Source of the DNA: Bradyrhizobium sp. sBnM-33
GTDB lineage: Bacteria; Pseudomonadota; Alphaproteobacteria; Rhizobiales; Xanthobacteraceae
Direction of reading: 5' to 3'
NCBI RefSeq assembly: GCF_032917945.1
Contig: NZ_CP136624.1
Coordinates: 9,037,001 to 9,101,000 of the forward strand
DNA length: 64,000 nucleotides
The notes under the pieces were generated by a model. That model made no database searches. It saw only the letters and a list, made by a program, of their open reading frames with translations, and was not told where the DNA came from. Positions 8,327 through 18,470 of the stretch are shown piece by piece (position 1 is the first letter of the stretch; each line of letters begins with the position of its first letter). The translations under genes were made by a program, and so were the position numbers.

Positions 8327-9934
8327 ATGGAAGCCAAATTTCAGATCTTTTTGATCCTGCTCGCGGTGCTGGCAGGCACCGCATTGCTGGCGCGGCGAAT
8401 CAACGTCGCCCCGGCCATCCTGCTGCTGCTCGCCGGCATCGCGCTGGCCTTCGTGCCGGGCATGCCGACGGTAGAATTGCCGCCCGAGCTGGTGCTGCTG
8501 GTGTTTCTGCCGCCGCTGATCTATTCGGCGAGCGTCGCCATGAGCTGGCGCGAATTCAAATACAATCTCCGTCCGATCATCCTGCTGTCGGTCGGCTGCG
8601 TGATCTTCACCGCCTTCGCGGTCGCGGCCGCAACACACTATCTGATCGGGCTGCCCTGGGGCGTCGGCTTCCTGCTGGGAGCGATCGTCGCGCCGCCCGA
8701 TGTGGTGGCGCCGCTGGCGATTGCCCGCAAGCTCGGCATGCCGCGCCGCATTCTTGTCGTACTCGAGGGCGAGGGACTGGCCAACGACGCTACCGCGCTG
8801 ATCCTCTATCGGTTCGCGGTGGCAGCGATTTCGACCGGCTTGTTCTCGCTGCCGAATGCCACCGGTACCTTCGCCGTCATCGTGATCGGCGAAATCCTGT
8901 TCGGCCTCGCGGTCGGCTGGCTGTCATTGCGCGCACGGCACCGCGCGCGGGACCCGCAGGTCGAGATCACGCTGTCGCTGATCACGCCCTACCTCGCCTA
9001 CTGGATCCCCGAACATCTCGGCGGCTCCGGCGTGATCGCGACCGTGGCCTGCGGCCTCTACATCAGTTGGAACGGCCCGCTGTTGATTTCATCCGCCACG
9101 CGCCTGCAGGGCATCTTCTTCTGGGACCTCGTGATCTATCTGGTCGAGGGGCTATTGTTCCTTCTGACGGGATTCCAGATGCGGCTCCTATTCGAGAAAT
9201 CGAAGGCATTTCCGCTGCAGGATATCCTGCTCGCAACCGCGCTGGTCGCCGTCATCGTCATCGTCGCGCGCTTTGCCTGGGTCTACCCGGCAACCTATCT
9301 GCCGCGGCTCCTCAGCAAGCGGACCCGCGAGCGTGACCCGGCGCCATCCTGGCAGGCCGCGTTCGTGGTCGCCTTTACCGGCGTACGCGGCGCGGTGTCG
9401 CTGGCCGCGGCGCTGGCCCTGCCGTTCGCTCTACCGAGCGGCGAGGCGTTTCCTTACCGCGACATGATCCTGTTCATTGCCTTCGGCGTTATCTTTATCA
9501 CGCTGGTGGGATTGGGGCTCGGATTATCGCCGGTGGCACGATGGCTCGGCGTCACCAGGGATGGCCGTACCGAGCACCTGGCGGAGCATGAAGCCGAGAT
9601 CGCGGCGCGGCGCGAAGCGCTCCATGCAGCGCTCAAATCGCTCGACGTCATTACCGACGACCGCGAACTCTCCGATGAAGTCGTCAAGCTGCTGCGCGCA
9701 CGGCACGAGATACGCACGAGCCAGCTTCCCAATTCACTTGAACCCGACGCACACGACGCTACGGCTGCGGGCGCCGAACTGACGCTGGAATTGATTGGAG
9801 CCGAGCGGAAATTCATCCATGCCCTGCTCCGCGACGGCAAGATTACAGACGAAACCAGGCGACGGATCGAACGCGACCTCGACCTGGAGGAAGCCAGTTT
9901 GAGCAATCGGGAGCATCGGAAGCTCACGTTGTGA
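8327..9934 (+). CDS. Na+/H+ antiporter (CPA1 family)
   Basis: A 535-residue inner-membrane exchanger. About twelve hydrophobic segments fill residues 1-405, starting FQIFLILLAVLAGTALLA. The family ion-site region is visible as LEGEGLANDATALILYR (about 147-163; the NDA motif holds the transport Asp), and TGVRGAVSLAAALALP is the conserved late helix. A charged cytoplasmic tail of ~120 residues follows. It would exchange Na+ or K+ for H+ in pH and salt homeostasis. The ATG at 8327 follows GAAGGGGGCG. A palindromic repeat lies directly downstream. Confidence 0.92.
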   Translation: MEAKFQIFLILLAVLAGTALLARRINVAPAILLLLAGIALAFVPGMPTVELPPELVLLVFLPPLIYSASVAMSWREFKYNLRPIILLSVGCVIFTAFAVAAATHYLIGLPWGVGFLLGAIVAPPDVVAPLAIARKLGMPRRILVVLEGEGLANDATALILYRFAVAAISTGLFSLPNATGTFAVIVIGEILFGLAVGWLSLRARHRARDPQVEITLSLITPYLAYWIPEHLGGSGVIATVACGLYISWNGPLLISSATRLQGIFFWDLVIYLVEGLLFLLTGFQMRLLFEKSKAFPLQDILLATALVAVIVIVARFAWVYPATYLPRLLSKRTRERDPAPSWQAAFVVAFTGVRGAVSLAAALALPFALPSGEAFPYRDMILFIAFGVIFITLVGLGLGLSPVARWLGVTRDGRTEHLAEHEAEIAARREALHAALKSLDVITDDRELSDEVVKLLRARHEIRTSQLPNSLEPDAHDATAAGAELTLELIGAERKFIHALLRDGKITDETRRRIERDLDLEEASLSNREHRKLTL

Positions 9935-9955
9935 TCATTGCGCAGCACTCCCCTC

Positions 9956-10040
9956 GTCATTGCGAGGAGCGAAGCAACGAAGCAATCCAGACTTAGGTTT
10001 GTTGAGCGACACTGGATTGCTTCGCTTTGCTCGCAATGAC
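9956..10040. repeat. palindromic intergenic repeat, family A
   Basis: Inverted repeat with outer arms GTCATTGCGAGGAGCGAAGC and GCTTTGCTCGCAATGAC around a short centre. Related copies lie at 15118, 58656 and 62419. It sits between the antiporter stop and the convergent Rieske gene. Confidence 0.85.
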
Positions 10041-10055
10041 GCGGAAAAGCTGTAC

Positions 10056-11393
10056 CTACTCCGCTGCCGCGTTCCGCCCCGGCCCGACATAGCCGGCGGC
10101 ATCGCCGAACCGCTCGATCATGACAGCGGTGAGGTCCTTGGCTTTGCTGGTGACGCAGGCGCCGGAGCGCACGGCATAGCGGTCCTGATGCTTCAGATGC
10201 GGCGGCGCCTCGCCCTTCTGCAGCGCCCGGGCGGCGTCCATCACGAGCTTGCGGAAATGCATGATGCCGAGGTCGGTCGGGCCGAGATGTTCGCGCGTGC
10301 GGTCGGCGATCGGGCCCTGGCTGTCCTGGACGGCAGCGTCCTGCTCGGACACGCCCTTGATGCCGGTGTAGCTATGGGTCTTCTGCAGCTTGCGATCGAT
10401 CAGGTAGTCGTTCCACTTATTGCGCAGCGGCACATAATTCTCGTCGACTTCCGCAATGACGCCGTTGCCGCGATCGTAGGCCTCACGTTCGGCATCCGTA
10501 ATCGGCCGTTCCGGATTCCAGGCATAGGTGTAAATCCAGCAATTTGTATCGGTGACCGGCACAAAGCTCTGACCAAAGATGTTCTCGCCCGGCATCGCGC
10601 TCGGCGCATAGGCATGCACCGGCATCAGGAACTGAGCGATGCGCCAGTAGATATTATCGCTGCCGGTGAGACGTCCGCCGGCGATCGTCAGCCCGGCCTC
10701 ATGGGGGTTGATCTTGATGACGGGTCGCGGGTCCTCGGCGATCCAGCGCATGTGGTCGGTCGCCACCCGCGTCAGCGGGTTCACAAAGTGCTTCTTGATG
10801 TCGAGGATCTCGTTCTCTTCCTTCTCGAAGGAGAGATGCGCGAAGGTAAAATGCGCAGTGTCGATTGAGCCTTCCAATGCCTGCACCCAGTTGCAGTCCT
10901 GCCATTTCTTCGAGACGTAGCGATGCGAGGGCGGCACCAGCGCCATTTCCAGATCGGGCAATTCAGGCATCTGGTTCGCCGGGCCCATATAGGCCCAGAT
11001 CATCTCGCCCCATTCGCGCACCGGATAGGACTTGATGCGGATCAGATCTTTCGCGTTCAGGTCGGGATAGGAGGTCGGCATGTCGACGCAGGCACCCGAG
11101 GTGTCGAACTTCCAGCCGTGATAGACGCAGCGGATGCCGCACTCCTCGTTGCGGCCAAGCCAGAGATTGGCGCCGCGATGCGGGCAATATTGATCGATGA
11201 CGCCGACGACGCCGTTTGTGTCGCGGAAGGCGAGCAGTTGCTCGCCCATCACGACGATCTTTTTCGGCGGACCGTCGGCCTCAGGCAGTTCTTCCGAGAG
11301 CAGCACCGGAATCCAGAAGCGGCGCAACAGTTCGCCCATGCCGGTCCCTGCACCGCTCTCGGTGAGGAATTTGTTGTCTTCTGCGCGGAGCAT
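10056..11393 (-). CDS. Rieske-type aromatic ring-hydroxylating oxygenase, alpha subunit
   Basis: A 445-residue oxygenase component. The Rieske [2Fe-2S] ligands appear as CPHRGANLW and, 17 residues on, CVYHGWKFD. The mononuclear iron site appears as EGSIDTAHFTFAH (two His). Length and order match phthalate-dioxygenase-type oxygenases, which hydroxylate or demethylate aromatic substrates using electrons from a reductase. No reductase is adjacent, so the electron donor must be elsewhere. The ATG at 11393 follows CGGGAG; the frame extends upstream to 11456 but that part looks non-coding. It may share a transcription direction, and perhaps substrates, with the TauD-type gene upstream, although a repeat separates them. 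Substrate unknown. Confidence 0.9.
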   Translation of the reverse strand: MLRAEDNKFLTESGAGTGMGELLRRFWIPVLLSEELPEADGPPKKIVVMGEQLLAFRDTNGVVGVIDQYCPHRGANLWLGRNEECGIRCVYHGWKFDTSGACVDMPTSYPDLNAKDLIRIKSYPVREWGEMIWAYMGPANQMPELPDLEMALVPPSHRYVSKKWQDCNWVQALEGSIDTAHFTFAHLSFEKEENEILDIKKHFVNPLTRVATDHMRWIAEDPRPVIKINPHEAGLTIAGGRLTGSDNIYWRIAQFLMPVHAYAPSAMPGENIFGQSFVPVTDTNCWIYTYAWNPERPITDAEREAYDRGNGVIAEVDENYVPLRNKWNDYLIDRKLQKTHSYTGIKGVSEQDAAVQDSQGPIADRTREHLGPTDLGIMHFRKLVMDAARALQKGEAPPHLKHQDRYAVRSGACVTSKAKDLTAVMIERFGDAAGYVGPGRNAAAE

Positions 11394-11470
11394 GGGGCGA
11401 CTCCCGATGTTGTTCTTGCTTTTGCGGAAGATGGCGCGAGTAGCCGATAACGTCAACGTCCGTCCTGCTC

Positions 11471-11596
11471 ACGTGTCCCGGACGCAGCGCGGCACGAAGT
11501 GACGCGCTGCAGAGCCGGGACCCATTGTGGATGCAAACCGTGGGCCCCGGCTCTGCAGTGCATCGCTGCGCGATGCACTGCGTCCGGGGCACGACA
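11471..11596. repeat. palindromic intergenic repeat, family E
   Basis: Long imperfect inverted repeat: the left arm holds GTCCCGGACGCAGCGCGGC and GCAGAGCCGGGACCCA, the right arm holds TGGGCCCCGGCTCTGC and GCACTGCGTCCGGGGCACGA. It fills the gap between the TauD-type and Rieske genes. Confidence 0.75.
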
Positions 11597-11603
11597 CGCA
11601 GCT

Positions 11604-12497
11604 CTACACCGGCCTCTCCCCCTTCACCGTCACCCGCGTGCCCGACCGCGTGTGCGGCCAGTAGTCCCACATCGCGCGATGCTGGGCGCAGCGGTTGTCC
11701 CAGAACGCAATGGCGTTTTCCGTCCAGCGGAAGCGGCATTGGAACAGCGGGTTCTCCGCGTGCTGGTAGAGATAGGCCAGCATGGCATCGCTCTCGTCGC
11801 GCGGGATGCCTATGATGTGGCGGGTGAAGCCGCGATTGACGTAGAGCGCCTTCTTAGCGGTGACGGGATGCGTGCGCACCACGGGGTGCTCGGCACGAGG
11901 ATATTCCACCCGGTCGGCGACGCCATAGTTGGCGTAGAGCCCGCGATAGGTCTGCTCGCCGTCGTGCAATGCGGTCAGCCCGTCGAGATAGGTCTTCATC
12001 CGGTCCGACAGCGCCTCATAGGCGGCGTACATGTTGGCAAACAGCGTGTCGCCGCCACTCGGCGGGCATTGCTTGATGTAGAGGATCGATCCCATCGGCG
12101 GCTCGACGTCGCAGGACACGTCGCTGTGCCAGCCTTCGCCATTGGCGCGCGGTGAATTCTTATCGGCATAGATCTTCATCAGCGCCGGGTCGCCCTCATT
12201 GGGCGCCGCCGGATGCACGTGCAACTCACCGAACTTGCGGCCGAAGGCGAGATGCTGTTGCGGGGTGATATGCTGGTCGCGAAAGAAGATGACGAGGTTC
12301 TCGGCGAGCGCGCGATGGATTTCGTCCATCTGCCGGTTGGAGCGCGCATCGTCGGATACGAGCTTGCCGATATCGACGCCGGAGATTTCCGCGCCGATGA
12401 TCGGCGTGAGTTTCTCGACCGCAATGGTCTCGTAGGGTTGGGCTTCGTCGGCGATATGCCGGTAGCGCGGTCCCTGCTTGCCGGACAGCGATGACAT
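11604..12497 (-). CDS. TauD/TfdA family Fe(II)/2-oxoglutarate dioxygenase
   Basis: A 297-residue dioxygenase that would couple 2-oxoglutarate decarboxylation to hydroxylation of an organic acid or sulfonate. The iron-binding HxD is in EGWHSDVSC, the distal His in CAQHRAMWDYWPH, and the 2-oxoglutarate-binding Arg lies near the C-terminus (GTRVTVKGERPV). The N-terminus has the TauD-type IGAEISGVDIGKL. The length is slightly above the family norm of ~280. The ATG at 12497 follows GGAGAG. No sulfonate transporter (tauABC) is adjacent, so taurine is not implied. Substrate unknown. Confidence 0.88.
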   Translation of the reverse strand: MSSLSGKQGPRYRHIADEAQPYETIAVEKLTPIIGAEISGVDIGKLVSDDARSNRQMDEIHRALAENLVIFFRDQHITPQQHLAFGRKFGELHVHPAAPNEGDPALMKIYADKNSPRANGEGWHSDVSCDVEPPMGSILYIKQCPPSGGDTLFANMYAAYEALSDRMKTYLDGLTALHDGEQTYRGLYANYGVADRVEYPRAEHPVVRTHPVTAKKALYVNRGFTRHIIGIPRDESDAMLAYLYQHAENPLFQCRFRWTENAIAFWDNRCAQHRAMWDYWPHTRSGTRVTVKGERPV

Positions 12498-12531
12498 GGG
12501 CGTCTCTCCGATGGCTGTTATTTTCAACCAT

Positions 12532-12657
12532 CGTAGCCCGGATAGAGCGAAGCGCAATCCGGGGATCAAGCTATCAGCTTGCACGAAAGTCCCGGGTTTC
12601 GCGGAGCCTGTCATCGGGCGCGCATTCGCGCGACCCGTTGGCTACACCCGGGCTACG
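12532..12657. repeat. palindromic intergenic repeat, family B, with nested element
   Basis: Outer arms CGTAGCCCGGATAGAGCGAAG and CACCCGGGCTACG form an inverted repeat. The right arm is interrupted by the nested element at 12601-12643. A related copy lies at 52928. It lies between ispG and the TauD-type gene. Confidence 0.8.
12601..12643. repeat. nested small palindromic element, copy 1
   Basis: GCGGAGCCTGTCATCGGG, then a stem-loop of GCGCG, CATT and CGCGC type, then ACCCGTTGGCT. Same ends as the copies at 43526, 52941, 58665 and 58753. It lies inside a family B carrier palindrome. Confidence 0.75.
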
Positions 12658-12659
12658 AT

Positions 12660-13952
<1,293 letters not shown>

Positions 13953-14217
13953 GGGGCCTCGAATATCAGGTTTTGGTGACATGTACCAAGGGGGCGGCGA
14001 AGGCAGTGTGCGCCTTGTCACATAGCGTACTTTTATCTTGTATGTTCAGTAGCTTAGGCCAGCCGCAGCCGCCGAAAGCAGGGCAAAAGACCTCGTCTTC
14101 CGTTAACCGATATATTGGACAGGAATCGCCGAATTGAAAGGGCAGGCGTGCGCCAGACCGCCTTTCCATAGTCCGACGCGAGCCCTAGCATTCGGCCAGA
14201 ATAACGGGAGGGCGACA

Positions 14218-15093
14218 ATGTCGGGGCGTAACGAGCTCATCTCTACTGCGGAACTCACAGATATTCTCGGCCAAGGCGACCTGCGGCTGTTCGACTGCAC
14301 CACCTATCTCGAACCCGCGCCCGAAGGCAGCAGCCAGCCCTATCTCACCGTACCCGGACGGCACACGTTCGAGGCCGGGCATATTCCCGGTGCGGATTTT
14401 CTCGATCTGCAGGGCGAGTTCTCCGATCCCAATACCGAGCTGCGCTTCATGATGCCCGATGTCGCGCAGCTCGAGCAGGCGTTCGGCCGTCACGGCGTAT
14501 CCAATGAAAACCAGGTCGTGCTGTACAGCGTCGGCACGCCAATGTGGGCGACGCGGTTCTGGTGGATGCTCAAATCGCTCGGCTTCGAGAAAGTCGCGGT
14601 GCTCGACGGCGGTCTCGACAAATGGAAGCTCGAAGGCCGCCCGCTCGAAACCGGCCCCGCGAGCGGATATTCGCCAGCGACCTTCACGGCGAAGCCGAGG
14701 GGCGGATTTTTCGTCGACAAACACGAGACGCTCGCGGCCTCCTCGGAGCGCAATACGGTCGTCGTCAACGCGCTCGGCCCGCAGTTTCACCAGGGCCTCG
14801 AGCCAAGCCGCTACGGCCGACCCGGCCGCATACCCGGCAGTTGCAACCTATCGGCCGCGACGCTGCTCGATCCCAAGACCAAGGCCTTCGTGCCGCTGGC
14901 GGAGGCGGAAGCCAAATTCAAGGCCCAGGGCATCACCAATGATAAGCGCGTGGTCGCCTATTGCGGCGGCGGCATTTCGGCGACGATCGACCTGTTCCTG
15001 CTCTACCAGCTCGGTTACGACAATCTCACCCTTTACGATGGCTCGATGGGTGAATGGGCCAAGGATGCGTCGCTGCCGATCGAGACGGGGTAG
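14218..15093 (+). CDS. rhodanese-type sulfurtransferase (thiosulfate/3-mercaptopyruvate)
   Basis: A tandem-rhodanese enzyme of 291 residues. The N-terminal domain (ELTDILGQGDLRLFDC to ~150) lacks a cysteine in its active loop (LYSVGTPMWATRFW). The C-terminal domain has the active loop VVAYCGGGISATIDLFLL, with the catalytic Cys near residue 249. The CGGGIS loop differs from the CG[S/T]GVT typical of mercaptopyruvate sulfurtransferases, so donor preference is uncertain. It would move sulfane sulfur to cyanide or thiols. The ATG at 14218 follows GGGAGGGCGAC. A family A repeat follows the stop. Confidence 0.88.
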   Translation: MSGRNELISTAELTDILGQGDLRLFDCTTYLEPAPEGSSQPYLTVPGRHTFEAGHIPGADFLDLQGEFSDPNTELRFMMPDVAQLEQAFGRHGVSNENQVVLYSVGTPMWATRFWWMLKSLGFEKVAVLDGGLDKWKLEGRPLETGPASGYSPATFTAKPRGGFFVDKHETLAASSERNTVVVNALGPQFHQGLEPSRYGRPGRIPGSCNLSAATLLDPKTKAFVPLAEAEAKFKAQGITNDKRVVAYCGGGISATIDLFLLYQLGYDNLTLYDGSMGEWAKDASLPIETG

Positions 15094-15117
15094 AACGTAG
15101 ACCCGCGCTCTTTCCAC

Positions 15118-15200
15118 GTCATTGCGAGGAGCGACAGCGACGAAGCAATCCACGTCTCCGCTTGCGGCGCGATGGATTGCTTCGCTTCGCTCGCAATGAC
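15118..15200. repeat. palindromic intergenic repeat, family A
   Basis: Outer arms GTCATTGCGAGGAGCGACAG and GCTTCGCTCGCAATGAC, with inner arms CGAAGCAATCCA and ATGGATTGCTTCG. It separates two convergent genes and lies where a transcription terminator would be expected. Confidence 0.85.
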
Positions 15201-15214
15201 GAGTGTCGCGGCCA

Positions 15215-16153
15215 CTACGCTGGCACGTTCGGATCCGGCACCACCTTCGGATCCGGCTTGTTCACGAGATAGAGCCCCGCGATGACCAGCAGCGCCGCAA
15301 CACCGAACGCAATCGTCAGCGTATCGTGCAGGATGAAATAGGCGGCGACGACGCCGAACAGCGGCGTGACGAAGGTGAACGACGACAGTTTGCTGGCTGA
15401 ATAGGTCTTCACCAGCGCGAACCACAGCACGAAGGTGCAGCCCACCACCCAGATCGCCTGATAAGCCAACAGCGAAATCGACAGCGCGCTCGGCATGTGG
15501 GTGATCTTTTCGCCGAACAGCAGGGATGCACAGCCCAGGATCGGAATCGATACGGCCACCTGATAGCCAAGGGCTTTTTCCGGAGCCGCGTTACGAAGTT
15601 TCGTGCCCTTGGCGATCAGCGTGGTCGCGCCCCATAGCGCGCCGCCGCCGACCACCAGCAGGTCGCCGAGCAACACTTTTGCATCGACATTTGCCTGCGG
15701 CACGCCGATTGCCAGCGCGACACCGGCAAAGCTCAGGCCCAGCCCACCCCATTGCATCATGCTCAGGCGCTCGCCAAGAAACTGGTAGGAGCCGAGCGCG
15801 ACGAAGAACGGCGCGGTGTACAGGAACACGGCGGCGCGCGACGCCGATGTGAACACCAGTCCGCTGAAGATCAGCACGAACTCTACCCCGAACAACATGC
15901 CGGCCAGCAGCCCGGGGACGAGCGAGCCGTCGCGCTCGAAGAATTTTACGCCGCGCAGCCACCCGGCGAACAGCATGACCGGCAAGGCGCCGGCGGAGCG
16001 GATCAATGCCTGCAGCATCGGCGGAATATCGGGCAGCGCGAGCTTGACTGCGATCTGGTTGAACCCCCAGCTCAGGCAGAGCATCAGCATCAAGGCGATG
16101 GCACCCGGCGTGAGCGCACGCCCGGCGGAAGATTCTACTGGCTTGGACGACAT
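15215..16153 (-). CDS. DMT-family (EamA) transporter
   Basis: A 312-residue inner-membrane protein with about ten hydrophobic segments in two EamA halves, from LTPGAIALMLMLCLSWGFNQ to the final AFGVAALLVIAGLYLVNKP. The second half shows TLIAKGTKLRN and SFTFVTPLFGVVAAYFIL. EamA proteins export amino acids or other metabolites; the substrate is unknown. The ATG at 16153 lies 34 bp downstream of the stop of the Fur-family gene on the same strand, so the two may form an operon and the transporter may be metal-responsive (inference). Confidence 0.87.
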   Translation of the reverse strand: MSSKPVESSAGRALTPGAIALMLMLCLSWGFNQIAVKLALPDIPPMLQALIRSAGALPVMLFAGWLRGVKFFERDGSLVPGLLAGMLFGVEFVLIFSGLVFTSASRAAVFLYTAPFFVALGSYQFLGERLSMMQWGGLGLSFAGVALAIGVPQANVDAKVLLGDLLVVGGGALWGATTLIAKGTKLRNAAPEKALGYQVAVSIPILGCASLLFGEKITHMPSALSISLLAYQAIWVVGCTFVLWFALVKTYSASKLSSFTFVTPLFGVVAAYFILHDTLTIAFGVAALLVIAGLYLVNKPDPKVVPDPNVPA

Positions 16154-16187
16154 TAGCCCTCGTGGCCGGCCTGGCGCCGTGTTCTCG

Positions 16188-16673
16188 TTATTTCTGGCAA
16201 TGGGCGCAGGTGCCGGCGATCTCGACGACGGAGAGCTTTGGCGCGAATCCGGATGCGCGCGCCGCCGCATTGAGGCTTTGCGCCACGGGGGCTGCGGGAA
16301 TTTCACCGACCGAGCCGCAGCGCTCGCAGATCAAAAACGCCACCATCGAGGTCTCGTCATGATCATGCGCGCAGGCAAGGAACGCATTGCGGCTCTCGAT
16401 GCGGTGGACGAGGCCGTTCTCCATCAGGAAATCGAGCGCGCGGTAGACCGTGATCGGCGCTGGCCGCGGCATCGATTTGGCGAGCTCGTCGATCACCTCA
16501 TAGGCCCCGAGCGGGCGATGGCTCGACAGTAGCGCCTGCAGCACCTGACGCCGAATCGGGGTAAATTTCTGCGCCCGCCGCGCGCAAACCTGTTCGGCAT
16601 GCGCGATCGCTTCCGCAGTGCAGCGGCCGTGATCGTGGTCGGGCGCAGGAAATGTTGGCTTTGTCAGGCTCAT
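16188..16673 (-). CDS. Fur-family regulator, probably Zur-like
   Basis: A 161-residue metal-dependent repressor. The winged helix covers FTPIRRQVLQALLSSHRPLGAYEVIDEL to ITVYRALDFLMENGLVHRIESRNAF. The dimerisation part has AHDHDETSMVAFLICERCGSV and a final CAHCQ, two CxxC pairs for structural zinc. The H-rich start (PDHDHGRC) and the CAHDHDE segment resemble Zur more than Fur, but this is not decisive. ATG at 16673 is used; a GTG two codons upstream is possible, and the AAAGGTG before the ATG serves either poorly. It is divergent from the MarR operon. Confidence 0.82.
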   Translation of the reverse strand: MSLTKPTFPAPDHDHGRCTAEAIAHAEQVCARRAQKFTPIRRQVLQALLSSHRPLGAYEVIDELAKSMPRPAPITVYRALDFLMENGLVHRIESRNAFLACAHDHDETSMVAFLICERCGSVGEIPAAPVAQSLNAAARASGFAPKLSVVEIAGTCAHCQK

Positions 16674-16783
16674 ATTCACCTTTGTACCAGTTTGAGGGCC
16701 AATCCTAAAGCCCGCGCACGCTTTGGTTCCCAGCCATGTGCTGGAAGCGGATCAGGCCATTATTAACTCGGCGTGCGGAATTC

Positions 16784-16813
16784 ATAAGCAAGCTTATCAT
16801 ATCGCAAGCTTAT
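16784..16813. promoter_or_regulatory. probable MarR operator upstream of the efflux operon
   Basis: ATAAGC-AA-GCTTAT is a perfect 6-bp inverted repeat at 16784-16797, and GCAAGCTTAT occurs twice (16788 and 16804), spaced 16 bp. The second copy ends just before the GGAGG of the MarR gene. This layout suits MarR dimers repressing their own operon. The pattern is seen in the sequence; binding is inferred. Confidence 0.6.
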
Positions 16814-16824
16814 GGAGGCTGGCT

Positions 16825-17304
16825 ATGCGCGGTTCCGTGGACATGAATTTCCTGTTTACGCTTGGCGAGGTGCAACGGATGGTGCGCGCCTATGCCGACC
16901 GGCAGGCGGCGCGCTACGGCATCACCCGCGCGCAATGGGCGGTACTGGCCAAGGTCGAGCGCGCCGAGGGGCTCAAGCAGTCTGAACTTGCCGAACAGAT
17001 GGAGATGCAGCCGATCACGCTGACGCGGCTGATCGACAAGCTCTGCGACAATGGCTGGATCGAACGGCGCGGCGACGAGAATGACCGCCGCGTCAATCGC
17101 CTGTATCTGCGCAAGGCCGCGCGGCCGCTGCTCGGCAAGCTCGCCGGGCTTCGCTCCGAACTGACGGCGACCGCGCTCGAGGGCATCAATCCCACCGATG
17201 CCCACCGCCTGCTCGACCAACTCGACCTGATCAAGGAGAACGTTCGCAGCGCGATCCAGAATCCGGCGAACGAGCCTCCGCGAAAGGAGCAGCGCTATGG
17301 CTGA
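16825..17304 (+). CDS. MarR-family transcriptional regulator
   Basis: A 159-residue winged-helix regulator. The DNA-binding part shows YGITRAQWAVLAKVERAEGL, KQSELAEQMEMQPITLTRL and the wing WIERRGDENDRRVNRLYL, where the DxRR is typical of MarR. C-terminal helices form the dimer interface. The ATG at 16825 follows GGAGGCTGGCT; an upstream in-frame start at 16723 would run through the operator-like repeats and is rejected. Its stop overlaps the membrane-fusion gene by 8 bp, so it is translationally coupled to the efflux pump it most likely represses until an inducing drug or phenolic binds. Confidence 0.9.
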   Translation: MRGSVDMNFLFTLGEVQRMVRAYADRQAARYGITRAQWAVLAKVERAEGLKQSELAEQMEMQPITLTRLIDKLCDNGWIERRGDENDRRVNRLYLRKAARPLLGKLAGLRSELTATALEGINPTDAHRLLDQLDLIKENVRSAIQNPANEPPRKEQRYG

Positions 17305-18466
17305 TCCCGTGCTCAAATTCCCGCCCGAGCAGAAGGGCGCTCCCGCGACGCCGTCACGGCCGAAACTCGCGGCCGAGCCGCGCCGCCGGCTGATGGCCGG
17401 CATGCGGCGCTACCGCCGCTTCCTGTTGTTGGTGGTGTTGCCGCTGGCTGCGCTGGTCACCGGCGTGACGTTCTATCTCAACGGCGGCCGCTACGTGACC
17501 ACCGACGACGCCTATGTCGGCGCGCAGAAGGTTCTGATCACGCCCGACATATCAGGCAAGATCGAGAAGGTCGTGGTGAAGGAAGGCCAGCAGGTCAATC
17601 CAGGCGACGTGTTGTTCGAAATCGATCCCGTCCCCTTTCGCCTAGCCGTGGCGCAGGCCAAGGCCAACCTCGCGCAGGCCAAGGTCACCTATGACAATCT
17701 GATCGCCGATCTCAAGATCTACAGCCAGATGAGCGAGCTGTCGCAGCAGGGCATGGACCTGAAGCGGCGTGACGTGGAGCGCAAGTCGGCGCTGGTGAAG
17801 AACAATTTCGGCTCGCAGCTCGATCTCGATAACGCGTCGACCGCCCTCGTCACCGCGAGCGCGCAGTATCAGTTGCTGCAGCAGAAGATCGCGACCGCCA
17901 AAGCCCAACTGCTCGGCAATCCCGATCTGCCGCTCGAGGAATTTCCGCCCTATGCCCAGGCCAAGGCCGCGCTCGACCAGGCCCAGCGCAATCTCGACCA
18001 CAGCGTGATGCGCGCGCCGATGGCCGGCATTGCGACGCAGGTCGAGCAGATCCAGCTCGGCCGCTTTGTCACCGCCGGCACGCCGGTGTTCAGCATCATC
18101 GACACCGCGAATCCGTGGGTCGACGCCAATCCGAAGGAATCCGATTTCACCTATGTCGCGGTCGGCCAGTCGGTCACACTGGAGGTCGATGCCTTTCCCA
18201 ACCACCCGTTCAAGGGCACGGTCGGCTCGCTCTCGCCCGGCACGGGTGCGCAATTCGCGATCTTGCCGCCGCAGAACGCGTCGGGCAATTTCGTCAAGGT
18301 GGTGCAGCGCGTTCCGGTGCGGATCTATTTCGATAAGAACGACAAATTCGTCCGCAAGCTGAAGGCCGGCATGAGCGTCTACGCCACCATCGACACCAAC
18401 CATCGCCGCTCGCTGTCAGCCCTGCTCGGCCTGTCGCCAGCGACGGCGAACCAGGACCACGATTAG
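17297..18466 (+). CDS. EmrA/HlyD-type membrane fusion protein
   Basis: Periplasmic adaptor, 389 residues, linking the inner-membrane pump to an outer-membrane channel. One N-terminal membrane helix (RFLLLVVLPLAALVTGVTFY, about 35-55) is followed by the biotinyl-lipoyl half YVGAQKVLITPDISGKIEKV, a coiled-coil hairpin (about 110-220), the second lipoyl half (RAPMAGIATQVEQIQLGRFV), and a beta-barrel (VDANPKESDFTYVAVGQSV). Order and length match EmrA. The ATG lies inside the end of the marR gene and four bases separate its stop from the emrB-like start, so the three genes form an operon. Confidence 0.9.
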   Translation: MADPVLKFPPEQKGAPATPSRPKLAAEPRRRLMAGMRRYRRFLLLVVLPLAALVTGVTFYLNGGRYVTTDDAYVGAQKVLITPDISGKIEKVVVKEGQQVNPGDVLFEIDPVPFRLAVAQAKANLAQAKVTYDNLIADLKIYSQMSELSQQGMDLKRRDVERKSALVKNNFGSQLDLDNASTALVTASAQYQLLQQKIATAKAQLLGNPDLPLEEFPPYAQAKAALDQAQRNLDHSVMRAPMAGIATQVEQIQLGRFVTAGTPVFSIIDTANPWVDANPKESDFTYVAVGQSVTLEVDAFPNHPFKGTVGSLSPGTGAQFAILPPQNASGNFVKVVQRVPVRIYFDKNDKFVRKLKAGMSVYATIDTNHRRSLSALLGLSPATANQDHD

Positions 18467-18470
18467 CGCG

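Noticed and set aside
9956..10040. Repeat palindromes considered as CRISPR repeats
   Set aside because: Copies are kilobases apart, differ in length and have no regularly spaced unique spacers; no cas genes are present.
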